A DNA stretch of 64,000 nt, taken from contig NC_079371.1 of the NCBI RefSeq assembly GCF_021018895.1, positions 15,308,001 through 15,372,000 on the forward strand, in the 5' to 3' direction. Position numbers and translations under genes: made by a program. The DNA is from Seriola aureovittata (Eukaryota > Chordata > Actinopteri > Carangiformes > Carangidae). This document shows, piece after piece, positions 54,643-64,000 of the stretch. A model generated the notes under the pieces. It saw nothing but the letters and a program-made list of their open reading frames with translations. It had not been told where the DNA came from and did no database searches. The number at the start of each line of letters is the position of its first letter. Within the stretch, counting starts at the first letter, position 1.

Positions 54643-56295
54643 TTCGCTCCTGAGAACCTGGACAAGGCGCAGAGAGTTGAACTGCATCACTTTTCAGATG
54701 CGAGTAGTCATGGGTATGGCCAGTGCTCATATCTCCGAGTGGTGATGGAAAATAAAGTGCATTGCTCCCTAGTCATAGGTAAGGCAAGAGTTGCACCCAC
54801 TAAAGTTGTAACCATACCTAGACTGGAGTTAACAGCTGCAGTTGTCTCCTCAGCAGTCAGCACTATGTTGAAGGAAGAGCTAGAGCTTAAGATTGATCAA
54901 GAATACTTTTGGACAGACTCACTAGTCTTAGGCTATATTAACAATGAAGCTCGCAGGTTTCATGTTTTTGTAGCGAATCGGGTTCAAAGAATCAGAGAAA
55001 CAACAAATCCAGCTCACTGGCACCATATTGAGACTGACAAAAACCCAGCTGATCATGCTTCCAGAGGCCTCAAGATAGAAGAGCTGATGAGCTCAACATG
55101 GCTTACTGGACCAAAATTCCTATGGGAAAAAGAGATTGTCATTCCAGAGTCAAAGCCACAGCTCATGGTGGGAGATCCTGAAGTGAAAATGACACAAGTG
55201 CTGCAAACGGCAGCAGTTGAAGAGGAATGTTTTCTAAAGAGGTTCGAGAAGTTCTCAAAATGGCAAACAGCAGTGAATGTTGTTGCTCGGATTAAAAAAT
55301 TAAAAGGAGTCAAACCAGCAGAGCCCATAAATGTGGAAGACAGAAGACAAGCCAGTCTTGTCCTTGTGAAATTGGCACAAAAGGATGCCTTCCAAGAGGA
55401 AATTGAAGCCCGGAGTCAAAGTAAACTGCCACATAACCATCAGTTGTTCCAGCTTGATCCAGTGTTGCAAGATGGTGTTCTCAGGGTGGGAGGGAGATTA
55501 AAAAATGCTTCCTTATCTCATGACATGAAGCATCCAGTAATCCTACCAAAATGTGGGGTGATCACACGGCTGATTCTAGGTTACTGTCATGAAAAAAGTC
55601 AGCACCAAGGCAGAGGGCAGACCCTTAATGAGCTTAGAACAAATGGTTACTGGATAGTTGGTGGCAGCAAAGTTGTGGCAAACTACATCAAACAATGTGT
55701 CACGTGCAGAAAAGCTCGCCGACCAACAGAAACACAAAAAATGGCAGATTTGCCCACTGATCGTGTTGAGCCCTCACCACCCTTCTCTTTCTGTGGGATG
55801 GATTGCTTCGGACCTTTTCTCACTAAGCAGGGTCGTAAAGAGCAGAAAAGGTACGGTCTCATATTCACCTGTCTATCTTCAAGGGCAATTCACATAGAAC
55901 TATTGGAAGATCTGACAACTGATGCATTCATAAATGCACTGCGGTGTTTTATAGCTATTCGTGGAGCTGTAAGACAAATCAGGTCAGACAGAGGAACAAA
56001 TTTTGTTGGAGCGAAAAATGAGTTGACAAAGGCTTTAAAAGAAATGGACAATGACAGACTGAGGTCTTACCTGGCTGAGAAACATTGTGATTTCATTATG
56101 AATGTACCTGATGCCAGTCACATGGGAGGAATTTGGGAACGGCAGATAAGGACAGTCAGGAGTGTCATGAGCTGGGTCCTTTCCAAGAGCACAGGCAGAT
56201 TAGATGATGCTTCCTTAAGAACCTTTTTCTATGAAGCTATGTCGATAATAACCGACCTCTCACAACTGACAGCATCAACGATCCTAAAAGTTTAG
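54643..56295 (+). pseudogene. BEL RNase H-integrase region (separated by TGA, then frameshifted)
   Basis: Continues in the same frame after the TGA; the first ATG is at 54739. It shows an RNase H-like part (HHFSDASSHGYG before the ATG, then FWTDSLVLGY), an integrase zinc-binding region (GYCHEKSQH ... CVTC near 55590-55710) and an integrase core with the three acidic residues in GMDCFGPF, RSDRGTNF and GGIWERQ. Near 56240 the reading frame is lost (apparent 1-nt deletion), giving an unrelated short tail and a TAG at 56293-56295. Strand transfer activity from this copy is doubtful because the C-terminal domain is detached. Confidence 0.88.
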
Positions 56296-56324
56296 AGCCA
56301 ATCACTCCAAATCATCTACTTACC

Positions 56325-56723
56325 ATGAAAAGCTCTGTTCCACTTCCTCCTCCAGGGAAATTTGTGGCAGAAGATGTGTATGCCAGAAAAAGATGGCGCA
56401 GGGTACAGTACCTAACTGAACAGTTTTGGAGTAGGTGGAGGAAAGAGTATTTAGCAAACATCACACTCAGACAACGCTGGCACTCTTCAAGGCGTAATGT
56501 GAAAATTGGAGACATTGTTATTGTCAAAGAGGATGAAATTCCACGCAATGAGTGGAGACTTGGAAAAGTGATAGATGTTTGTAAGGATGGAGATGGACTG
56601 GTACGAAAAGTTACTGTACAGATAGGAAACAAAAATCTTGGAAAAGAGGGTAAAAGACTTTCTAGTTCATCCATTCTTGAGCGTCCTATTCATAAATTGG
56701 TTGTACTTGTAGAAAACAACTAA
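56325..56723 (+). pseudogene. BEL integrase C-terminal domain (DUF5641-like), out of frame
   Basis: 132 codons with PPPGKFVAEDVYARKRWRRV, FWSRWRKEYL, and the motif GDIVIVKEDEIPRNEWRLGK followed by GLVRKVTVQ, typical of the C-terminal domain after the integrase core in BEL/Pao elements. The homologous frame is already open upstream of this ATG, from about 56240, so this is the frameshifted end of the polyprotein and not a separate gene. Confidence 0.85.
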
Positions 56724-56875
56724 AATGTGTGATAATGAAACCAGGTTTACTATTGAGAAGAGTTTAAAGTATCAGTTATGTAAGCTAAAAGGTACAAGAT
56801 ATCAGTGTTTATTTCTGAAAGTTACCAGATTTATTTAAATGTTTTCATAGAGGTTATCATAAATCATAGTAACTT

Positions 56876-56883
56876 GGTGGGAG
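56876..56883 (+). other. Polypurine tract of the BEL element
   Basis: The purine-rich ggtgggag directly precedes the TG of the 3' LTR, the expected plus-strand priming site. Confidence 0.55.
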
Positions 56884-57385
56884 TGTAACTGTCTGAGAGA
56901 GGTATTTCATTTCAGTGTTTATTTTATATGTATTTGAAATTTAAGTTTGAAATCATTATAATGTGTTAAAACTGTAATATAAGATTATCTTGAACGCAAC
57001 CTTTTGGGGTTTCAAGTGGTCAGAGGTCACACCTGGGCATTGTGGGATATTTTTACAAAAACGAAAAGAAAGAGAGGTCCTACATGTGCTGAAGGAGGGC
57101 CAAACGTGGCTACTGAGGACAATATTCTGCACGGTTGGAGAGGCGCACACGGTAGTGTACTTTTATTTAGTTTTTCATATTTGGTATTTATGTTTAAAAG
57201 TGACCTTTTGTATGTTCCTTTGATGTTTTCAGTTTAAGCAATTAACGGGTGTATTTGGTTGTTTTTGTATTTTTTGTGTGTAGTTTTCACGGTGTCTGAT
57301 GACAGAGATGCTTGAGAGAGAATAAAACATCATGAAGGACATCTGTATGATGCGTGGCCATATTTCTTGAACCGGTGCAGCTACA
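56884..57385 (+). repeat. 3' LTR of the BEL element
   Basis: 502 bp, TGTAACTG...CTACA, with AATAAA at 57321-57326. It differs from the 5' LTR by five substitutions and a 2-bp indel. Confidence 0.93.
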
Positions 57386-57390
57386 ATGAG
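57386..57390. repeat. BEL element target-site duplication, right copy
   Basis: ATGAG, equal to 49526-49530. Confidence 0.85.
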
Positions 57391-59652
57391 CGTGATCACA
57401 GTTCCACTCAGTCCTTTGGTAACTGCAAATGATATAATGTAGGATGTCCATGCAGGGCAAGTAAAAAGGGTATAACAATGTTAGGTTTAAGAGAAGCAGG
57501 GAGCACTCATCAACTGCCTGGGGACACAGGGTCGCTTAACCAAAGCACCTCAACGAGGGAAAGACTCCTGGAAATAATCAACTGCCAAAGTGACAGATTT
57601 GTGAGTTACGCCAAGACAGCCTGATGGACCAGAGTGCTTCAACTATGAGACTTTGACAGCAGTTGACGATCCTCTTTGACATAATCCCACTTCTGCAAAA
57701 GCTGATAACAATTTTTTTTTTAGGATTTTTGGACTGTTCCTTCATTCAACCTTATCCCACAGAATCTGAAGAGGTTATGAACAGGACAGTTAGAATAGAT
57801 AGGAAGGTGTTACAGGAAATTGATAGTTGAAAATTGTTGTATTTCTATATTCATAACCTTTGAATAAATGTTTTACTGTTTATATCTGTTATCTAATAAC
57901 TTTAAAATAAAGTACATCTTCTGCATTTAAAGTAAAGGTTTCCTAGCTTTATTTTATCTAAACTAAGAGTCTCTTAAAAGTGCCAGTAGACTCTCCTCAG
58001 TGATCCCTAGCATCAAAAGTATATTTGCAGCTTAAATGATATCCAGCATCCACAACAACTGTTACAATTACAAGGGAGATGTTGTGAACCAAAGTGTTTT
58101 CATGAAGTATTCTAAGGTCAGCCCAGACAAGGTGCTAGTGAAGAGGAAGGGGGGCTTTAATAAGAAGAAGACAGTTAGTAGCTGGGCAAATCTCCTTTGC
58201 CTCAGCTTATATTTTATATGACTAGAATTCTGTTCAGGTGTTCAATCAGGCAGGTTAATCTTTTTTTCTCCACTTTAACGTGATGGATGAAAGGACTCTT
58301 TCTTGGGTAACATCTGACGTCATACAATCAGCTTCAGTATGTTGACAAAATTTCATTTTACAGGTTCCAGGAAGAGTATGAGACACGCAATAAGTTTACA
58401 AAAACATTGTTTAAATTCTTACTTGGACACTACTTCTATCACCAAATGTTTGGATAGAGAACTGCAATTAATCGAGAGAAAACTCAATGAAAAATCAAAA
58501 CCATAGAAATATTGCTTGGAGAAAAAACTAATTTTTCTCTACACTTGTTTCTATCTTAAACTGTGCTCGAATCAGAAATGAATCAAAAACATCAAAGCTC
58601 AAACAAGAGAAGCCAATGTAACATAATTGTTGATAATTGAAGTGGATAGGCTTTAAATGTAAAACCCTACTTTCTTCAGGCAGTGTCTTCCACCTGTGCT
58701 CTATTTTATTACACAATGAAAGCATTTCCAAGGAGATTTCATACATCTAATTTGTGAAATACATATAGCAGTCTACTATATACTATAATAATATATGTCC
58801 CTGGACTATATTGAAACATCAGTGCTTATGAAAAATGTTTAATATAAAAGTCAGGTATCATATATGACATGTGATGGTGATTATGGACGCAGACATGAGT
58901 TCTCCCTACACAGTGAATATGTGATTGTGAGAGTGACCTAATTTACTACTGACATTCTACTGTTGTTCAGTCTGATTACTAAGAAACAGTTGCATTGCAC
59001 TGTATGTTGATTACTGATATATTGTTAAAAATTAAATATAGATGCAAGAGACATGAGAATCATATCCAGAACTGATTAAATGAAATGACCTGTAAAGACC
59101 ACGAATGTACTCAAATGTAACAAGTTATGACGTCTTCCAGTACTTAAGAGCCTCAGGTCACATCTTCATGTGCGGTGTATAGCCTAATGGAGTTAGTAAC
59201 TAAAAAAAAATATTCAGGAAGTGTCATTAGCAATGACACAAGTATGATGACAGGAAAACCGTTGTTTAGAGATATTCAAGAAAGATGCAAAGATATGTTT
59301 TGATAGATAGCTTGAAAGTTAAAGAGCTACATTAACTACGAACTGTTTTCAAATCATATACAGACATAGACAATTATGAAGAGAAATCAAAATAAACCAT
59401 AGTTGAACTTGAAGCAGAAGAAGAAAACACTGTCTAAACTTTTAAAAACAATGAACCTGAAAATAAATTGTCAAAGAGAAATACCAAAATAAAAAGAATA
59501 AAACATTGCATACCATGGACAAAATTATGGACAAAAAAGACCTGCATGCTCAACAGAATAGAGGTAAACCATTTCTATGAACCTAAAACGAAAATGTTGA
59601 GGACTTTGTTTGATTTCATGAATAAAATTCGAAGCTATATAGGTTATCATAC
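57391..59652. other. Spacer between the BEL element and VE13
   Basis: 2.3 kb of AT-rich non-coding DNA. I recognise no exon, repeat family, CSE or RE1 site in it. Confidence 0.45.
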
Positions 59653-62043
59653 CTCTGAACATCCTTCCAATTCTCCAAACGCTTCAGCAAAGTCTGATGC
59701 ACTTTTCTTCAGAGTCTGGTCAGCAGGAAGTGTGTTGTCATTGTAAGATGTCACAAACTTAAAGTCACTGGTTCTAGAACCTGTTGTCAGGTACGCGTCA
59801 TAATTGTAAGTGCTGCGTAAAGTTCCTGTGCCGTCAACATCTGCGTAATTTGGAGGCAGATAAGCGCTGGGGATGGCGACTGCTCCGTCAAACAACAGTC
59901 TGGGCTTTCTCCTGCGACAAAACCTCACACCCAGAATGATGATGATGAAAGTCAGAAAAAAGGTGGACACAGACACCAGAGCGATGATCAGGTAAAAGGT
60001 CAGTTTGGAATTCTTCTCATCATAAGAAATATCCTTCAGTTCTGGCACCTCAGCCAAGTTATCAGAAATAAGTAAATACATGGAACAGGTGGCAGAGAGA
60101 GAGGGCTGTCCGTTATCTTTCACTGCCACAATAAGGTTCTGTTTCATGCTGTCAGATTCAGAAATGTCCCGCTGTGTCCTGATCTCTCCGCTGTGGAGAC
60201 CAATAGTGAAAAGTCCCGAATCAGTGGATTTCACTATATGATAGGACAGCCAGGCGTTCTGTCCGGAGTCCGCGTCCACCGCTATCACTTTGGACACCAG
60301 GGAGCCTCCGTGTGCAGCTTTGGGGACCAGCTCGGTCATGAAGGAGTTGCCCTCCGGGGCGGGGTACAGTATCTGAGGAGAGTTGTCGTTCACATCTGAT
60401 ATGAAGACACTGACTGTCACGTTACTGCTGAGCGGAGGAGAACCGTTGTCTCTGGCCATCACGTGGACATTAAAGCTCCTGAACTGTTCATAATCAAACG
60501 ACCTCACTGCGTGGATCACCCCCGTGTCTCCGTTAACAGACAGATAGGAGGACACCGGGGCACCGTTCACCTCACCAGCTAACAGAGAATAAATCACTGT
60601 ACCGTTTTGTCTCCAGTCGGGGTCTCGAGCACTAACGGAACATAAAGTGGAGCCAGGTTTGTTATTTTCAGTCACATATGCGCTGTACGCCTGTTCCTCA
60701 AACACAGGTGGGTTGTCGTTGATGTCAGCTACAGATAACTCAACAGTTTTAGAGGAGGACAGAGGTGGAGAGCCCTCGTCAGTGGCAGTGATTGTAATGT
60801 TGTAATCAGACACTAGTTCACGGTCCAGTTGTCCTGTGGTCACCAGAGAATAATAGTTTTTAATAGAAGGAACCAACTTAAAAGGGACATTCTGCTGAAT
60901 GGAGCAGCGGACCTGTCTGTTATTCTCTGAGTCTCTGTCCTGCACGTTAATAATGCCCACCTCTGTACCAGGTGACACGTTCTCAGGTATGGGGTTAGAC
61001 AGTGATTTCAGATATATCACTGGAGCATTATCATTTATATCAATAATTTCAATCATTAACGTTGCATATGAAACTAAACCCAGACCATCTTTGGCGCTGA
61101 TCTGCATATCATAGGATGACACTTTCTCATAATCAATAGCTCCAGCTACTCTCACCTCTCCCGATTTGGGGTGTAAAGAAAACACGTTATCATTTTCATC
61201 TGAAACATGATCAAATCCGTAAGTTACTTCACCGTTCACTCCCTCGTCTGCATCAGTTGCACTCACTGTGATCACCAATGTATCTAGAGGAGAGTTTTCA
61301 GGCAGACTGGCTTTATAGACAGTTTGGCTAAACACTGGTACATTATCATTAGCATCCAGGACAGTGACATGTATGGCTACAGTACCTGATCTCTGAGGAG
61401 AGCCACCATCAAATGCAGTTAGCAAGAGCATAATCTCTCTTGTGTCCTCTCTGTCTAATTCTTTCTCTAATACTAGTTCACAATATTTTCTTCCCCCAGC
61501 CTTTGTGTTTACATCTAATTTGAAGTGATCATTCTGCTGAAGTGAGTAGCCCTGAACAGCATTTTCTCCGATGTCTGCATCATGCGCCTCTCCAAGAAGG
61601 AATCGCGCGCCCTTGACTGCCGATTCCCGAATTTCAATTCTAAGCGAATCCTCCTTGAACTGTGGTGAATTATCATTGATATCCTGAATACGGATACTAA
61701 AACGGTGAAGCTCTAATGGATTTTCCAGAACGAGTTCCTGTTTTAGAACACACGATGCCTTTCTGGCACAAAGCCCTTCTCTGTCAATCCTTTCTTGAAC
61801 AATCAAGTCTCCGGTGTTGAGATTGACACCACAGTACTGAACGTTGTTGTCCTCTGTATCGACACGGGCCTTGCGAGCGGACAGTCTGCCCAAATCTAGT
61901 CCCAGATCTTTAGCTATATTTCCAATCACAGATCCACGTTTCATCTCCTCCGGAACAGAGTAGCTCACATCTCCAAAGACGAGGTGGAAGGCAAGAAAAA
62001 TAAAAGCAAGGCCGCAACGCAGGGCGATTCCGTTATGTCCCAT
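59653..62043 (-). CDS. Protocadherin variable exon VE13 (sub-array B)
   Basis: Complete exon of 797 codons from the ATG at 62043 ([24 protein letters not shown]) before DVSYSVPEE. Six cadherin repeats with DINDN, DANDN, DINDN, DINDN and DVNDN linkers, membrane helix, and a cytoplasmic segment ending FGELEGCSE at a GTATGA donor. EC1-EC3 are clearly distinct from VE11/VE12 ([30 protein letters not shown]), but from [17 protein letters not shown] early in EC4 to the end it is almost identical, so the shared block is longer than in sub-array A. Its promoter box is decayed. Confidence 0.96.
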
Positions 62044-62244
62044 TTTAACTTATAGAAAGAGCACCACTGCTACAAAGTAGCTTGTGTCACAATATATCAA
62101 ACCAGTGATTTCCTCAAATATTCACGATCCTCAAAGTGCGGTCATGTAAACGAAGTGTTCTTGTGAACTGCAGCACAACAGCAGATTCAGGCTTTAAAGT
62201 CGTTGATACTTAAGGGTGGAGAATGACTGTGCCTTCTCGTTTTT

Positions 62245-62267
62245 TGGTACACACTGACACCATGAGC
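62245..62267 (-). promoter_or_regulatory. Decayed CSE-like element of VE13
   Basis: The plus strand ttggtacacactgacaccat aligns with the VE11/VE12 box (tggtgtatagcgacaccgtg) but the AGCG core is ACTG. It is 202 bp upstream of the start. Assigned by alignment and position. Confidence 0.42.
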
Positions 62268-63432
62268 ATTTGTTTAGGTATGGCAAGGCTATGTATTATT
62301 TTATAAGTGTTTCACTATACTCAAGTTCAAAGAACCCTGTTAATCAAAACAAGGACAACAGTAACATTATTTACTTTACTGTTTCATATTTACCTAAAGC
62401 TTTGTCCCACTTTTGAAGTAACAGAGAACTAAAAAAGTAGACATCAACATGAAACTAATCAAACTGTGTCTCGGATTCAACCCTGTGTTTTAATATAATT
62501 GTTATGTCCAAAAGAAGGCAGCACAAGAAATAAGAAGGGAACACTTTCATCTTAGATTTAGGTTTTCTCTGATATCAAATCTTTATGCCGCTTGGAAGGC
62601 GTCCTATAAACATCCTAATAAATCCTGCATATTCATGGAGCCTACAACAAACACTTTTCCTTGTAATTGTGCATATTTAAATCATTAATGGGAAAAATAA
62701 AATAAGCATTTTTATCGTTGGATTTAGACAAGCTTTTGACTGTTACAGGCTGCAAACTGAAATGTTGTGTGCTTAAAACCATATCAGCATCAGGGTTGTA
62801 CTCTGTGTTAATGCATCAAAATGACAAAGATCTGTTTGGAATAATGACTGTCAGGCAATAATTTTGACAACTTGGAGGAGACAAAAACAACAGAAATATA
62901 AGTCCCTCCCAAAGTCGAAAACAAAGTTTTTACATGAATGCTTCAATCTACCTTGATGAACATCAAAATATTATTTTAATTGTTGTTGTAGTAAACATCA
63001 GTGACAGATGACTGTTCACAAAAAGCTTGGAACATGGCAATAAGGTTCGATGCTGACATAAGCTTTAACAAAGCCCAAATAAACAGTGCTGTCATTTAAT
63101 TTACTTTGCTGAAACACGCACCAAAAAAGAAATAAAATGTTTCTGTGAGAACCACACATGAACAGATTATTTATCAGGCTGTCTACCTCCTTTTGTCGTG
63201 CGTGCACATATTTTTACGCGGCTATCACTGACATCAGAAGTTCAAGTCGTGGATTACATGTTTGACAATACTACCCAGAAGACCCAAGACCATCGAGGAC
63301 AAAGAAAGCCAATGCCAAAAACAATATCAAAGGATATTCACTGAAATATCGGTCAGAAAAGAGAAGAATGACGGTGGAATCAGGTGACTGACGTACATTA
63401 TCCCTGAAAATGCATCAAATGATCTACCAGAG

Positions 63433-63453
63433 TTCAGCACCAAGGAGAGAATA
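63433..63453 (+). promoter_or_regulatory. Degenerate RE1/NRSE-like site downstream of VE14
   Basis: On the plus strand TTCAGCACC, AA gap, GGAGAGAATA. The left half is perfect and the right half eroded. It has the same orientation and AA gap as the VE11 site and lies ~130 bp downstream of the VE14 donor. Confidence 0.48.
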
Positions 63454-63580
63454 GATGAATCGTACTTGAAAAGGTTTTTCATTGGCAAGGACATATAGAG
63501 CAATCACGAGAGCAGAGATCTGCAAGAACAGCGTCTTGGGTAAGTAAACAAACGTATATTGATATAAAATGTCTCCCTAC

Positions 63581-64000
63581 CTCTGGGGAAGCATCGTAAT
63601 CCGCAAATGCATCTGCAAAGTCTGATGGACTTTTCTTCAGAGTCTGGTCAGCAGGAAGTGTGTTGTCATTGTAAGATGTCACAAACTTAAAGTCACTGGT
63701 TCTAGAACCTGTTGTCAGGTACGCGTCATAATTGTAAGTGCTGCGTAAAGTTCCTGTGCCGTCAACATCTGCGTAATTAGGAGGCAGATAAGCGCTGGGG
63801 ATGGCGACTGCTCCGTCAAACAACAGTCTGGGCTTTCTCCTGCGACAAAACCTCACACCCAGGATGATGATGACGAAAGTCAGAAAAAAGGTGGACACAC
63901 ACACCAGAGCGATGATCAGGTAAGAGGTCAGTTTGGAATTCTTCTCATCATAAGAAATATCCTTCAGTTCTGGCACCTCAGCCAAGTTATCAGAAATAAG
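63581..64000 (-). CDS. Protocadherin variable exon VE14 (partial, only 3' end in window)
   Basis: The last 140 codons of a sub-array B exon: end of EC6 ([12 protein letters not shown]), membrane helix ([22 protein letters not shown], with C where VE11-VE13 have S), and the cytoplasmic segment with [30 protein letters not shown] and TSDFKF, ending ADYDASPE at a GTAGGG donor like VE11. The frame is open to the right edge, so the start and EC1-EC5 lie outside. The first residue inside the window is not a start codon. Confidence 0.93.

Larger units (their letters stand above)
49531..57385 (+). mobile_element. Full-length BEL/Pao-type LTR retrotransposon
   Basis: A 7855-bp element on the plus strand, antisense to the protocadherin exons, inserted between VE12 and VE13. 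It has 504- and 502-bp LTRs, 5-bp ATGAG target duplications, a Gag-protease-reverse transcriptase frame, an RNase H-integrase frame and a C-terminal DUF5641-like frame. The DUF1759/DUF1758-like N-terminal half, the YVDD reverse transcriptase, and the H2C2 plus DDE integrase in this order fit BEL/Pao. There is no envelope-like frame. The LTRs differ by five substitutions and a 2-bp indel, so insertion is relatively recent, but one in-frame TGA and one frameshift make this copy probably non-autonomous. Confidence 0.95.
62044..63580. other. Spacer between VE13 and VE14
   Basis: Non-coding AT-rich DNA with the VE13 leader, its decayed CSE-like box and a weak RE1-like site at 63433-63453. Confidence 0.45.

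Overview
This window is a stretch of a vertebrate clustered-protocadherin locus, almost certainly from a teleost fish and probably a percomorph. All protocadherin exons are on the minus strand, so transcription runs from high to low coordinates. I count 14 large variable exons (VE), numbered here by coordinate: VE1 (cut by the left edge) to VE14 (cut by the right edge). Each complete intact one is a single ~2.4 kb exon encoding a signal peptide, six cadherin repeats (EC1-EC6), one membrane helix and a short variable cytoplasmic segment. It ends in phase 0 at a GT splice donor that would join the shared constant exons, which must lie left of position 1. The cytoplasmic YNYEVC..TDSRKSD / [15 protein letters not shown] type motifs suggest a gamma-type cluster; without the constant exons this is an inference.

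Layout. Positions 1-30500 hold sub-array A (VE1-VE9): exons nearly identical from EC6 through the cytoplasmic segment but different in EC1-EC5. VE5 has an in-frame TAG in EC6, VE8 has a 1-nt deletion that places a stop two bases before the splice donor, and VE2 has a private cytoplasmic tail. Positions 30500-40500 are gene-poor, with a GATA microsatellite, a tRNA-derived SINE with target-site duplication, the outlier exon VE10 (35032-37416), a decayed LINE reverse-transcriptase fragment and a long GT repeat. Positions 40570-64000 hold sub-array B (VE11-VE14), a second homogenised family. Between VE12 and VE13 sits a full-length BEL/Pao LTR retrotransposon (49531-57385, plus strand) with 5-bp target duplications and LTRs about 1% different; its coding region carries one in-frame TGA and one frameshift.

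Regulation visible in the sequence. About 160-415 bp upstream of each start there is a short conserved element that fits the protocadherin promoter CSE (AGCGTC core on the plus strand); it is decayed at VE9 and VE13. Downstream of the splice donor of most exons there is an RE1/NRSE-like site (TTCAGCACC...GGACAGC), the binding site of the neuronal silencer REST. Two of these have a 7-nt instead of a 2-nt gap between half-sites. Together these give one promoter box and usually one silencer site per exon, consistent with neuron-restricted choice of one exon promoter and splicing to a common cytoplasmic region.
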